64,000 nucleotides of DNA. Source: Chlorops oryzae (Eukaryota; Arthropoda; Insecta; Diptera; Chloropidae). The notes beneath the pieces are model-generated. The model did no database searches. It was not told the DNA's origin and saw only the letters and a program-made list of their open reading frames with translations. The DNA is taken from contig CM035806.1 in assembly GCA_020466095.1 (NCBI GenBank), positions 59,448,845 through 59,512,844 of the forward strand, read 5' to 3'. Shown here one piece after another: positions 23,565 through 35,874 of the stretch (positions are counted from its first letter, which is position 1; each line of letters starts with the position of its first letter). Position numbers and translations under genes: made by a program.

Positions 23565-24019
23565 AGTTAATACCAACAACATATTTTCCATATTCTCTTT
23601 TTATTCTTTTTTCTTTATTACTTTTTCTTTTATTAAAGTTGCTTAATTCTTGTCCCAATAAAATCGCTGATACACCTTTCCGGTGTTCGGTCGAAATAAT
23701 TGATTTCATCATGCCCTCTTTTTACACGCGCACAAGAAAATGCTGACACTTCGCCTGCATTGAGTGCAGTTTTGTTTAATTCACGTTGCATGCCAACGTG
23801 ATGATCATTGTCCAAATAAACTTGAGTTATATTTTTAGTCAGTTGTTAATTGACGATTGGAACAAGAAGACATAGTCTTCTCCAATAAAATAATTAAGAA
23901 AAACAAAACAAATCCTTTTATAAAAATAATAAAACATTGAAAAAAAAGGAACTTCATAAAAGAGAATAAGAAGACATAGTCTTCTCTTTTTTTTAACCCT
24001 AAAGACAAGTGTTTTATTA
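23565..24019 (+). repeat. Family A 5' LTR
   Basis: 455 bp, from AGTTAATACC to GTGTTTTATTA, matching the 3' LTR at 30884-31339 with scattered single-base differences. It contains two copies of AAGAAGACATAGTCTTCTC (about 23866 and 23970) forming inverted AGAAGACTATGTCTTCT-type palindromes. Polypyrimidine-rich at its start. Confidence 0.9.
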
Positions 24020-24021
24020 CA

Positions 24022-24039
24022 TGGCGCCCAACGCTTTGG
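24022..24039 (+). promoter_or_regulatory. Family A primer-binding site
   Basis: TGGCGCCCAACGCTTTGG follows the 5' LTR by two bases. TGGCGCCCAAC is complementary to a tRNA 3' end ending TTGGGCGCCA (tRNA-Lys type, as in gypsy). The tRNA identity is an inference. Confidence 0.75.
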
Positions 24040-24747
24040 TGCTTTTTAAGTAATATCGAAAAGTAACCACGGACCCAAAAGCCTGTACATGCCAGTTCGC
24101 AGGCGACCGTTTGTTAAAGTGTCGTAAAGTGAATCCTTAGTAACTTTCTTATGTAAAACGGAGAAATTCACGCGATCGGGACGGTATAAAATAAGATAAA
24201 TATAATATAAATAAAAACATTTTTAATTGAGTGACAATTTAAAGAAATTTATAAAGCATTTATACTCAAATAAAAAAAAAAAAGTAAAAAGAACGGTGGA
24301 CACAAAAAATTAAAAGCCATAAATCACCGATAAATTCATCTCTAAGGAAGCGCAGCATATTCAACGATTCAACTATTTCGATTTCATCACCAACATCAGC
24401 TATTTCCCTTTTCATCTTTAGCTGCAACACAGAAAAGCAGTCATAACAGCTATTCAACAGACATCAATAGCTGCAACAAAGATAAGCGAGCCAAGCAACA
24501 ACTACATACAAGACGACAAAATGAAGCAGATCTACCTTTTATTGTATGTTATTCAATTGTTACACTAGACTACAAAAAAATTTTTTTTATAGCGTCAATA
24601 AGATTTAAAAAGTGCAAATAAAAAATTATAGTTTTGCAAAGTTAAAATTATTTTTGAATTCATAAAAATAAAGTGTATAAAAATTAATTTTCGCCAAAAA
24701 GATTATCATATTTTAAATCCGAAAAAAATTAGTTTTTACAAATCATT

Positions 24748-26171
24748 ATGGCTAACCCAAGTAACCTTGTCAGACCTCCTGTCCTAAATATCCCTAATCC
24801 TGTTCCAGCTCCAATCCCTAATCCAATGCAAGTGCAATTGAATGAAGAATTAGAAAACAGAATAGCTTCTATTTGTGCGCAGCAATGTAGAATCATTGTT
24901 CAATCTATCATAAACCCCAATGCAGATTTAAGTCATGGTATCGATCAAAGTATAGAAGAAAGGTATAGAGATAATTTGAATGAATTAGATAAAATACCGG
25001 ATATAGTACGAAGTCTTAGGGAATTCTCTGGAAATCCTGCTGAATTTAATTCGTGGAAGAAAAGTGTCGATAGGATACTAAACATCTATGGCTCAATGGC
25101 AGGTACACCTAAGTACTATGGTATCCTTAGTGTAATAAGGAATAAAATAATTGGGAACGCAGATATAGCGCTAGAATCTTATAATACCCCACTGAGTTGG
25201 AATAGCATAGTGAGATGCCTGACCTTACATTATGCAGACAAGAGAGATTTAGGGACGGTAGAGTACCAAATGACCTCACTCATACAGGGAAGGAATACGG
25301 TGAAAACTTTCTACCAAGAAGTTTATTCACATTTGTCTCTAATACTAAATAAGATCGGTTGCATGGAAATGGGACATGAAGCCATGCGACTTCTGACTCA
25401 AACTTACAGAGATAAAGCTCTCGATACTTTCGTTAGAGGCTTAAATGGAGATCTTCCAAGACTCCTAGGCATTCGTGAGCCTGCAGATCTTCCACAGGCA
25501 CTACACCTTTGCCTAAAATTAGAAAACCAAAATTACAGATCAGAATACGCAAATCAAAATCAAAATCATAGACCACGCCATCCACCACTTCCCCAATGCG
25601 CAATACAAATGCACAAAACAGACAACCCTTTTATCCAGAATTGACATTTTAAAATACTAATAATTATAATAGACCAATGAATAACATGCAACAACACGCA
25701 TACCAACATAATCAGTCTATCCCCACCGTCAACTCCCAGCAAGTTTTTCAACCGCGTCACCATTTTCAACCGAATTTTCAACAACGTCACCCCTTTCAAT
25801 CCAATTTTCAACCACCAAGACCCACGGCACCAAAACCTCAAAGGCCTGAACCTATGGAAGTAGACCAATCACTACAAACAAGAAATATCAACTACCAAAA
25901 CAGACCTCGTCCAATGAATCAACCCCAATTGACAAGACCTCCATCTTTAGGCTACGTTTCTCCACCAAATAAACTACAGCCAAATTTTCATGTCGAAAGT
26001 ACACAAGATCCTCATAATGAAACGAACCATCAAGAAGGACAAACTGACAATTACGACGAAAATGAATATCAGCAATTAATACGAAATGAAGGTATTGAAG
26101 ATTACGCTGAATCTTACGATCAACAGGAAATTTCCACTCAAGATTTTACCGACATTCATTTTTTAGGTTAA
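24748..26171 (+). pseudogene. Family A gag, copy 1
   Basis: ATG at 24748; the first 298 codons stay open to 25644. The N-terminus is Pro/Asn-rich (VPAPIPNPMQVQ). The capsid-like core has FSGNPAEFNSWKKSVDRIL at about residue 95 and a helical region ending RDKALDTFVRGLNGDLPRLL, as in errantivirus Gag. The Gln/Pro-rich C-terminal part ([14 protein letters not shown] ... DFTDIHFLG) is in another frame to 26171. Compared with copy 2, one C is missing from a C-run near 25590, which explains the frame change; a TAA near 25654 is common to both copies. No zinc knuckle is seen, as expected for this group. Forms the particle core when intact. Confidence 0.85.
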
Positions 26172-26486
26172 CATATTCTTCGCTTCCGTACTTTGAATGT
26201 AAAGCGAAGAACGGTAAAATTTTAAAAATCCTCATAGATACCGGATCCAATAAAAATTATATTCAACTATCCCTTGTTAGCAATCCTATCCAAAATGAAA
26301 ATCCATTTTTGCCAGTTCAGTCTCAGGAGACATTAAAATAACGCACCACACATTCGCAAATTTGTTCAATTTACCGGACCATCCTATCAAATTCTACGTC
26401 CTACCTTCTTTAAAATCGTTCCATGTATTTTAGGTCATGACAGTCTAGAAGAGCTAAATGCAAGTATTCACATAAAAGAAAAATAC
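26172..26486 (+). pseudogene. Family A protease fragment, copy 1
   Basis: An aspartic-protease core, ILIDTGSN, occurs near 26236 and a later ILGHD segment near 26430, which correspond to the catalytic D-T-G and the flap/ILG motif of retropepsins. Stops and frame changes separate them, so no continuous protease is encoded. It lies between gag and RT as expected. Confidence 0.7.
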
Positions 26487-29300
26487 GTGTTAATAAACCA
26501 CAGGACGAAAATAAAAATTCACCAACACATTTCCCAATCAGTAAACAAACTAGAACTTAGAATCAATCATATGAACGAACGCCAAAAGTCTCAGCTAGAT
26601 CACGTTTTAAACGAACACCCCAATCTTTTCACAGATCCCAATAAAAAACTTACATTCACTTCTCGAGTCCGAGGAGAAATACGAATGAAATTAGATTCAC
26701 CAATTTATTCCAAATCGTATCCCTATCCTATGGCGTTAAAAAACGAAGTAGAAAAGCAAATAAATGAACTCTTAAAAGATGGAATTATAAGACCTTCTAG
26801 ATCGCCCTATAATGCACCCGTCTGGATCGTTCCGAAAAAAATTGACGCATCCGGGGAAAAGCAATTTCGAATGGTTGTCGATTACAGGAAACTGAATGCG
26901 GTTACCGTAGCTGACAGATACCCCATTCCAGAAATTAAAGAAGTTCTTGCAAGCTTAGGGGAAAACAGCGACTTCTCAGTTGTTGAATTGAGGAGTGGTT
27001 TCCACCAAATTCCTTTAAAGGAATCTGACGTAGAGAAAACCGCCTTTCCGGTTAATAACGGAAAATTCGAATTTTTGCGACACCCTTTTGGTTAAAAGAA
27101 TGCCCTTTCGATATTTCAACGTACCCTGGACGATGTTCTGAGAGACCATATCGAAAAAATATGTTACGTCTACATAGACGACATAGTAATTTTTTCAAAA
27201 AATGAAAAAGAACACTTCGAAAATCTCGGAAAAATATTTAAAACCTTAGAATCCGCCAACTTTAAGGTTCAATTGGATAAGTGTGAATTCTTTAAAACAT
27301 AAGTTGAATTCCTAGGATTTATTGTAGGAGCTGCAGGAATTAAGGCCAACAAAGGAAAAGTAGAAGCAATAGCCAAAATACCGCCACCAAAAACCCTTAA
27401 AGATCTGAGAAGTTTTCTAGGCATGTCAGGATATTACCGGCGCTTCATTAAAGATTATGCAAAGCTTGCTAAAACCCTGACATCCCTTTTAAGAGGGGAG
27501 GAAGGGCGCATTTCGAAAAACGCCTCAAAAAATGCAAAAATTTCTTTAGATCATGACGGATTAGAAGCATTCCAAAAACTAAAAAATTCCCTAATTTCTG
27601 ATGATGTCATGCTCTCTCACCCCGACTTCGAAAAAGGTTTTGAATTGACAACAGATGGCTCCGATTATGCAATTGGTGCAGTCCTTTCACAAGACAAAAA
27701 GCCAATAACATTCCTTTCAAGAACTCTCAGCAAAACTGAAGAAAACTATGCGACTAATGAAAAGGAGATGTTAGCCATAATTTGGGCCCTAAATTCACTG
27801 CGAAATTATTTATATGGATCTCGAAAAGTCAACATTTTTACAGATCACCAACCTCTGACATATGGTCTTAGCAGCAAAAACACCAATAGCAAAATGAAAA
27901 GGTGGAAAGCCATCTTGGAGGAATACAACTACGAATTGAAGTATCAACCAGGTAGCACAAATGTAGTTGCAGACTCATTATCCAGGCCACCACAAATAAA
28001 TTCAATGACAGCGACCCAACACAGCGACGAAAGCTCCTCAGATAACAGAATACCGACAATAGAAGGTCCTATAAATGCTTTTAAAAATCAACTGCATATT
28101 TTGATAAGTAACCAAGATGACTACAAGTTTGAGATTCCGTTCCCAACGTACCATAGGCACATTGTAAAAAAACCTTATTACACTAAGGACATCCTAATTT
28201 CAATTTTTAAAAAATACCTTAACCCCAGTGTGATCAATGGTTTACTTACAACTGAACCAATCATGGGGGTTATTCAAGAATTCTATCCCGAACGTTTCAA
28301 AAATTATAGAATAACATTCACCCAGTCATAAGTCAAAGAGCTAACTAATGAAACAGAGCAGGAAGAAGTATTGATTAAAGAACACAGAAGAGCGCATAGG
28401 AATGCCCAGGAAAATAAAGAACAAATAAAACAAATTTATTTATTATTTATTATTTATAAAATGATGGAAAAGGCCCAAAGAATAGTAAAAAATTGTCAGA
28501 CTTGTAAGGAGCAGAAATATGATCGCCGGCCTAACAAACCACAATTTCAACCCACACCAATTCCACAGAATCCAGGAGAAATTGTTCACATTGATATTTA
28601 CTCCACCGAAGAAAACTTAGTTCTCACTGCAATAGACAAATTTTCCAAGTATGCTTTAAGGAAAGTTCTGAAATCGAAAGCAGTAGAAGACATCAAGGAA
28701 CCATTAAAAGAAATAATTTTAGCATTTGGCATCCCAAAATCCCTAGTTTTAGATTACGAAAAATCACTAAACTCCGTAACGATAAATTTCCTCCTCAAGG
28801 ACGAATTTGGCATACAAACCTTCACAACACCACCATATTCCAGTTCTGTTAATGGCCAAGTAGAAAGATTCCACTCTACTCTCTCAGAGATCATGAGGTG
28901 TCTAAAACCGGACAAACTTCATGCTTCATTTCACGACCTTCTTACCAGAACCCTTCACGAATATAACAGATCAATTCATTCTACCACCAGGAAAAAACCA
29001 ATAGACATATTTTTTCATAGAAACATGTGTAGTGATCCAGAAAAGACAATTTTAGAAAAGCAAGAAATCATAAACCGCTTAATCGAAAAACAAAAACAAG
29101 ACCTAAACTTCCATAATAAAAATAGAAAGGAACTCGAAACCTATTCATCAGGGGAAAAAATTTTTGTCAAAGTTAACAAACGGTTAGGTTCAAAACTGAC
29201 CCCAAGATATAAAGAAGAAATTGTAAAAGAAGATAAAAATAGAACTGTCTTAACAACGTCAGGCAGGATTGTCTACAAAAGTAACATTAAAAGAAATTAA
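26487..29300 (+). pseudogene. Family A pol (RT, RNase H, integrase), copy 1
   Basis: One reading frame with three in-frame stops (27093-27095, 27300-27302, 28329-28331). The RT shows MVVDYRKLNAVT, motif A as VELRSGFHQI (Glu at 26985 where Asp is normal), and YIDDIVIF after the first stop. RNase H shows TTDGSDYAIGAVLSQ, EKEMLAIIW and FTDHQPLTY. Integrase has an HRRAH...CQTC zinc site, then IDIYS (D), LVLDYEKS (D) and NGQVERFH (E), so its D-D-E triad is present. The stop at 27093 and a Leu-to-His change just before it are absent in copy 2. Confidence 0.92.
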
Positions 29301-30851
29301 ATATTTTTACAGATTTTATTTATCCTGTGTGACGATGGAAACCCAGATCCTAGACTACACGTCCGCCCACATTGTTACAATCAATAAAGGATCAGCAAAA
29401 ATACAGCAGGGAACCTTCACTATCCTTCATTCAATAGACTTGGCACAGTATGCAACATCCATATTCAATACCCAAACATTTATCCGACGAAACATCCCGA
29501 ATAACCATAACCTATACCCCATCCTAATTCACGAACTAACCCAAACCAAAAACGTCCTCGAGAATCTAACACCTATAATTAGAAACAAAACAGCCATAAA
29601 TGCTATAGGGACCATTTGGAAATATTATATGTCGCCGAATCTCCGGATCACGATGACTTCGAAATTCTAGCGAATCATATTAACGAATTGAATAAAAACA
29701 ATAATAAACATGTTTATGTAAACGAAGCCTTTAATAAGAGACTAAACAATCTAACCGAAATGGTAAATATAATGTCAAACGTAGTAAAACAAGATATTTA
29801 TCTCGAAAATGAAATAGTTATTAACTTACAAAATAGAATAAGATTGGTTAAAGAAGAATTAATAAATATAGAAAACGGAATTGAATGGGCAAAACTTGGA
29901 ATTGTCAATTCACTAATATTAAGTAAAAAAGAAATGGAGATTGCCATAAACAAGATTGAGGAAGAGCACATCCCCTTTGCGAGCCCAGAGGATGCCCTTC
30001 AATTTCCTAAAATATCAGTCCTATACAATGTTAATAAAACAATAGTTTACATGGTAAAAATTCCGTTGACCAAAAATGAAACCTACGAAAATTTAATTAT
30101 CAAACCAGTAAAAAAGAAAAGGCAAGTAATTAACCTTGAATTTGAAGAAATCTTAAAAAATGAGAAAAAAATTTACGCTATTAAAAGGAATTGCGAAAAA
30201 TGTAACAATATTATAGTTTGTAAGGAAAATCAAATAACAGACATATCGAATACTACCTGTATCCCTAAACTTATTAATAGCAAAAATTCTTCTTGTGTAA
30301 TGAGCAATGATCATCACATTCCGCCATGCGAAATGATTGAATCTGGCGTGATCTTGTTGAACGGGTATAATGGTCCTATTGGCATAGATGAAACAAATCG
30401 ATTTTTATCCGGTACCTTTCTCATCAAATTTCACAACAGCACGATAAAAGTAAACAATAGAACTTTCAGTAATATAGAGGCTTCACCTCTCCAAACGATC
30501 CTTGCGTCAATGCAGCCAACTCCTTTCGAAATTGACCAAATCAACCTACTATCACTCACGGCTCTTAATGAATTACAGATTAACAATACCGAAACAATAT
30601 CAACTATTCAAAAACACCTACAAGTTGGAGGACGGTCAATCTCCACAATACTGTTTCTAATCATTATCTCGATTATGTGTTTAAAGTTTTTCTTCAAATC
30701 TACAAAAAAAATAGTAGTCTGGGAACCCCAAACTCCTATTAACGAGCTCCAAGAGTTAGAAGCTGTACCCACTAATAGCAACTCTCAAAACCCAAAAGAG
30801 ATCGAAGCTCCTTCCAAACCACCCAGACTTAACAACATACCCTTTTTCTAA
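29269..30851 (+). pseudogene. Family A env (errantivirus fusion-type glycoprotein), copy 1
   Basis: Two overlapping frames: 29269-29670 (N-terminal part) and 29616-30851 (411 codons). A frameshift of the same kind is in both tandem copies, near 29630. A dibasic cleavage-like site is altered in this copy: residues 105-108 of the first frame read RNKT. In the second frame, N-glycosylation-like Asn-x-Ser/Thr sites are frequent, and a transmembrane helix lies at about residues 346-368 (ISTILFLIIISIMCLKFFF), followed by a cytoplasmic tail. A splice-acceptor-like TATTTTTACAG ends at 29312, in keeping with a spliced env RNA. Overlaps the integrase end by 32 bp. Confidence 0.88.
29302..29312 (+). promoter_or_regulatory. 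Putative env splice acceptor, family A
   Basis: A T-rich stretch ending in CAG just before the hydrophobic env N-terminus. Errantivirus env is known to be expressed from a spliced RNA; the site itself is inferred. The same sequence is in copy 2 near 39016. Confidence 0.4.
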
Positions 30852-30872
30852 ATGATTGGGGACAATCAAATT

Positions 30873-30883
30873 AAGAAGGGAGG
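30873..30883 (+). promoter_or_regulatory. Polypurine tract, family A copy 1
   Basis: AAGAAGGGAGG lies immediately before the 3' LTR start AGTTAATACC. It is the expected plus-strand priming site. Identical in copy 2 (about 40577-40587). Confidence 0.8.
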
Positions 30884-31339
30884 AGTTAATACCAACAACA
30901 TATTTTCCATATTCTCTTTTTATTCTTTTTTCTTTATTACTTTTTCTTTTATTAAAGTTGCTTAATTCTTGTCCCAATAAAATCGCTGATACACCTTTCC
31001 GGTGTTCGGCCGAAATAATTGATTTGATCATGCCCTCTTTTTACACGCGCACAAGAAAATGCTGACACTTCACCTGCATTGAGTGCAGTTTTGTTTAATT
31101 CACGTTGCATGCCAACGTGATGATCATTGGCCAAATAAACTGGAGTTATATTTTTAGTCAGTTGTTAATTGACGATTGGTACAAGAAGACATAGTCTTCT
31201 CCAATAAAATAATTAAGTAAAAACAAAACAAATCCTTTTATAAAAATAATAAAACATTGAAAAAAAAAGGAACTTAATAAAAGAGAATAAGAAGACATAG
31301 TCTTCTCTTTTTTTAAACCTAAGGACAAGTGTTTTATTA
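30884..31339 (+). repeat. Family A 3' LTR, copy 1
   Basis: 456 bp, same ends as the 5' LTR. It shares with the copy 2 LTR (40588-41043) several bases that differ from the 5' LTR (for example CGGCCG against CGGTCG in the middle), which is consistent with copy 2 arising by duplication of this segment. Confidence 0.9.
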
Positions 31340-32439
31340 AGTTATATATGGGTTTTGTTCTTCGCTCTGTGTGAGGAGTCAAAGCTCAAGACTTTTTAAG
31401 TTCACGACCAGTTAAGGTTTTGGCAGGACGAGGTGCGAAAAAATAAAAGAGTTCAGTTGAAGCGGAACCTTGCAGGTTTTAAAAAATTGGTAAACAAAAA
31501 CCGAAAAAGCCGAACTCAAAAATTCGTATGTCGTACGGCGAAAACCAGTAAGGTGGCTTAAAAAATATAAAATTGACAGATGACGTTTTTTACGTAATCT
31601 GCCAATTTTTGAGAAAGTTATAATCCTTGTAGCACGATTTAAAAGGTTCAGAACTTTTGATAAATTATCATAAGAAATTTTTGAAGTTTGACTTACAAAA
31701 ATACGAGTTTTGTTGAAGCGGAGCTTTAATTAAGCTTTAAAAAATTGAATATCTAGAACCGAAGAAGCTAAACTCAGAAAATTCGTAAGTCAAACGACAG
31801 AAACAATTGGGATAGAGAAGACGAAGCCAACATTCACAAGTGAAGTCTTTTTTGACATAAATTGATGAATTTCCTTCGAAAAAGTTTTTATCCTTGCAGT
31901 AAAAATATTTTTAACGTAATCTATCGATCTCTCTTTGAAAAAGTTTTAATACTTGTAGTAAGGAAAATATAAATCTGTACGGTAGAAAGTCTGGAAAAAC
32001 GAATGCAAAGCTAACGCGGAACCTTGCAGGTTTTAAAAAGGTGGTTCTCATCAACCGAATTAGCATAAGCTCGTGTCCATAAGATCTACCGGCTCATATT
32101 TAAGAGCATTTTTATTTTTTTTTCTTCACAAATTGCATTGTTTTTCTTTTCTCAAAACATTCTTTGAAAAATTCACAATTTAAAATTGATTTGAATCGAT
32201 TTAAAAAAAAAAAGAAAACGAACTGCACAAGTTGTATTTTTTCCCCTTCTCAAAACATTCTTTGAAAAATTCACAATTTAAAATTGTTTTGGATTGATAA
32301 AAAAAAGAAAAAACGAAAAAACAAATGGGAAATATAATAAAGTTTATAAATTAAAGTGTCTATTTCAAGGGAAAGATAAGATCTCTTTCCTCGCTCGTAT
32401 ACGTATGTCGACTCGTTCTTAGACCTACGTAGAATCAAT
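31340..32439 (+). other. Non-coding leader-like segment upstream of the gag-like ORF
   Basis: AT-rich, no ORF of note. It contains repeats of its own: CGGAACCTTGCAGGTTTTAAAAA occurs near 31460 and 32020 (first bases CGGAACCTTGC), and AACATTCTTTGAAAAATTCA occurs near 32155 and 32250. CGTTCTTAGACCTACGTAGA near 32414 resembles repeats at 23458-23560, suggesting that both are parts of one family D/C leader separated by the family A insertion. Confidence 0.4.
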
Positions 32440-33580
32440 AATTAGAGAAGCGAAAAGTTTTTCAGAGGACATAGGAAAGTTAAAGGAGCTATTGTGGGAC
32501 TTAATTGTGCAGAAGGACAATAACAAGGAATTCTAAGAACTGAATAAAAGTAGGCTTAGAGACAGCCAGGCACGTGGTCAGTCAGTTTTTAGGGAGTTCG
32601 AGGTCCTTATTGAGGTATAAGCAGAATTGAGTGAATGCCAGGACCGTGTACATTCCGAAGCGCAATTAGAGAAATTGAGAAAACTAAACAATAGCTTGAA
32701 AACACATGAGAATAGATTGAGGGACGCATTGCGAAAATCAGATGATTGTTTAGTTGAATTGGAAGAGGAAAACGAACAATTAAGACAAGCTCTGAGGAAG
32801 AGGTTTTCAGAAGAACAATTACAACTTCTAGTGGACAGCCAAAATGCAGTGAAAAATTACAAGGAGGAAGTAGAAATTTTAAGGGAACAGCTACGTGCGG
32901 GCAGAAAGGAAATAGATAGGATTACAAATTTTAAAGCAGCGAGCACTAGTCTCAGAGAAGTGCAAGACACACCTAGCGAAAATAGCGAAAGCATTCGAGA
33001 AAACAAGAGGAGTCTCGCACCCGGGAGTTCAGTGACTGTGAGGCCAAGGAACACGTTAGAGAATATAGAGGAAGAGGGTATGTCAAATCATTCATCACCC
33101 CTAGTAGGAAAAGGGAGCGGGGGACACCCATTGGTTCCACCACCACCACCTCCACCACTAAACTCGTCAGGAGCAAATAGGAGCGTAGGAGTCCTGCAAT
33201 CAATGCGAGAACAGTTGGAAGGAATATTTTCTGGGAGAAGGGAAGAAGAGGAAGCACAGGAAGTGACAGTCGGACGTACAAACAACAACGGACAAATATC
33301 AAGAACGAACGATCTTTGGTCACCAATCGGTCCGCCAGGAGGAGTAGAAGGCATGACAGGGGCGGCTATAATGAAACTGGTGGAAACGTTTGTGCCACTA
33401 TTTTCAGGAGCTCCGAGCCCAGAATTGCGCGCAGATGTTTCCAAATTTAATAGCGGATGCAAATTTTTAAAAAGCGAATTGAGAGAAAGGGACATGGAGA
33501 GAGCAGTCCAGTATATAACCAAACAAAGATTTGTTATAATACCACTTCTAGAGTCTAAAAGGAGTATTAATTTATACTGA
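32440..33580 (+). pseudogene. Coiled-coil gag-like ORF (family C), copy 1
   Basis: The frame of 32627-33580 extends upstream to about 32440 with two TAA stops (32534-32536 and 32618-32620). The 32627 start is a TTG, not an ATG, so it is not a true start. Residues 10-105 are a strong coiled coil (LEEENEQLRQALRKRFSEEQ). A run of Pro lies near residue 175. The C-terminal part, LVETFVPLFSGAPSPELRAD, is like the start of a Gypsy capsid (a helix followed by an F-G motif), then breaks off at RSINLY. This is probably the N-terminal half of a retroelement Gag; no zinc knuckle follows. Confidence 0.5.
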
Positions 33581-33900
33581 ATTAAAGTCTCGTTGTGAAT
33601 CGTTCTACCGGTTTATTCCAACTGACTTCGTGACTGTACGGTTGAAAACTTCCTGCACCCGACAATTATGTGCGGTGGGAGTGCGTAGACTGCCTTCGTC
33701 GTTAATGTCACGGATTTCGGCATTGTTTGTTATTGTGGTGTCGATGACGTTATCTTCGTCGGAACGTACACCAAACGGTTACGACGCAGGAAAGACCAAC
33801 CCATTTCGCTTGAGGGTGGCCCACTGGATACTCCCGGTATCTGGATGAAAAAGCTGATGCCGCCTGCTGGATCCCTCGCTGCCGTCATAACTTCAACTTA
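33581..33900 (+). other. Tail of the duplicated unit, no gene seen
   Basis: No convincing coding region. The last part (GGATCCCTCGCTGCCGTCAT at about 33869-33888) reappears in reverse complement near 57184-57203, linking it to the outer inverted segments. It ends at the duplication junction. Confidence 0.4.
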
Positions 33901-34450
33901 AAATATAATATAAATAAAAACATTTTTAATTGAGTGACAATTTAAAGAAATTTATAAAGCATTTATACTCAAATAAAAAAAAAAAAGTAAAAAGAACGGT
34001 GGACACAAAAAATTAAAAGCCATAAATCACCGATAAATTCATCTCTAAGGAAGCGCAGCATATTCAACGATTCAACTATTTCGATTTCATCACCAACATC
34101 AGCTATTTCCCTTTTCATCTTTAGCTGCAACACAGAAAAGCAGTCATAACAGCTATTCAACAGACATCAATAGCTGCAACAAAGATAAGCGAGCCAAGCA
34201 ACAACTACATACAAGACGACAAAATGAAGCAGATCTACCTTTTATTGTATGTTATTCAATTGTTACACTAGACTACAAAAAATTTTTTTTTATAGCGTCA
34301 ATAAGATTTAAAAAGTGCAAATAAAAAATTATAGTTTTGCAAAGTTAAAATTATTTTTGAATTCATAAAAATAAAGTGTATAAAAATTAATTTTCGCCAA
34401 AAAGATTATCATATTTTAAATCCGAAAAAAATTAGTTTTTACAAATCATT

Positions 34451-35874
34451 ATGGCTAACCCAAGTAACCTTGTCAGACCTCCTGTCCTAAATATCCCTAA
34501 TCCTGTTCCAGCTCCAATCCCTAATCCAATGCAAGTGCAATTGAATGAAGAATTAGAAAACAGAATAGCTTCTATTTGTGCGCAGCAATGTAGAATCATT
34601 GTTCAATCTATCATAAACCCCAATGCAGATTTAAGTCATGGTATCGATCAAAGTATAGAAGAAAGGTATAGAGATAATTTGAATGAATTAGATAAAATAC
34701 CGGATATAGTACGAAGTCTTAGGGAATTCTCTGGAAATCCTGCTGAATTTAATTCGTGGAAGAAAAGTGTCGATAGGATACTAAACATCTATGGCTCAAT
34801 GGCAGGTACACCTAAGTACTATGGTATCCTTAGTGTAATAAGGAATAAAATAATTGGGAACGCAGATATAGCGCTAGAATCTTATAATACCCCACTGAGT
34901 TGGAATAGCATAGTGAGATGCCTGACCTTACATTATGCAGACAAGAGAGATTTAGGGACGGTAGAGTACCAAATGACCTCACTCATACAGGGAAGGAATA
35001 CGGTGAAAACTTTCTACCAAGAAGTTTATTCACATTTGTCTCTAATACTAAATAAGATCGGTTGCATGGAAATGGGACATGAAGCCATGCGACTTCTGAC
35101 TCAAACTTACAGAGATAAAGCTCTCGATACTTTCGTTAGAGGCTTAAATGGAGATCTTCCAAGACTCCTAGGCATTCGTGAGCCTGCAGATCTTCCACAG
35201 GCACTACACCTTTGCCTAAAATTAGAAAACCAAAATTACAGATCAGAATACGCAAATCAAAATCAAAATCATAGACCACGCCATCCACCACTTCCCCCAA
35301 TGCGCAATACAAATGCACAAAACAGACAACCCTTTTATCCAGAATTGACATTTTAAAATACTAATAATTATAATAGACCAATGAATAACATGCAACAACA
35401 CGCATACCAACATAATCAGTCTATCCCCACCGTCAAATCCAGCAAGTTTTTCAACCGCGTCACCATTTTCAACCGAATTTTCAACAACGTCACCCCTTTC
35501 AATCCAATTTTCAACCACCAAGACCCACGGCACCAAAACCTCAAAGGCCTGAACCTATGGAAGTAGACCAATCACTACAAACAAGAAATATCAACTACCA
35601 AAACAGACCTCGTCCAATGAATCAACCCCAATTGACAAGACCTCCATCTTTAGGCTACGTTTCTCCACCAAATAAACTACAGCCAAATTTTCATGTCGAA
35701 AGTACACAAGATCCTCATAATGAAACGAACCATCAAGAAGGACAAACTGACAATTACGACGAAAATGAATATCAGCAATTAATACGAAATGAAGGTATTG
35801 AAGATTACGCTGAATCTTACGATCAACAGGAAATTTCCACTCAAGATTTTACCGACATTCATTTTTTAGGTTAA
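34451..35874 (+). pseudogene. Family A gag, copy 2
   Basis: The same Gag as copy 1. The first frame is 301 codons to a TAA at 35354-35356 (ending ELTF). The C-run near 35293 keeps the base missing in copy 1, so the Gag frame stays correct up to that TAA. The frame reopens directly after it ([10 protein letters not shown] at 35381), then shifts near 35437, where one base is missing from the stretch that reads AACTCCCAGC in copy 1. The tail ([10 protein letters not shown] ...) is in the third frame from 35557 to 35874. Confidence 0.85.

Larger units (their letters stand above)
23565..31339 (+). mobile_element. Errantivirus-like Gypsy element, family A, copy 1 (LTR-gag-pol-env-LTR)
   Basis: Near-identical LTRs (23565-24019 and 30884-31339) bracket a primer-binding site, gag, protease, RT-RNase H-integrase and env in the canonical order of 17.6/297/ZAM-type errantiviruses. 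Length is about 7.8 kb, normal for the group. gag, protease, pol and env all carry stops or frameshifts. No flanking 4-bp target duplication is evident: the left flank ends TATA, the right flank starts AGTTATATAT. The right side therefore may have been rearranged. Confidence 0.9.

Noticed and set aside
23561..31344. 4-bp target duplication around family A
   Set aside because: The left flank is TATA but the right flank begins AGTTATATAT; no matching 4-mer abuts the LTR end.
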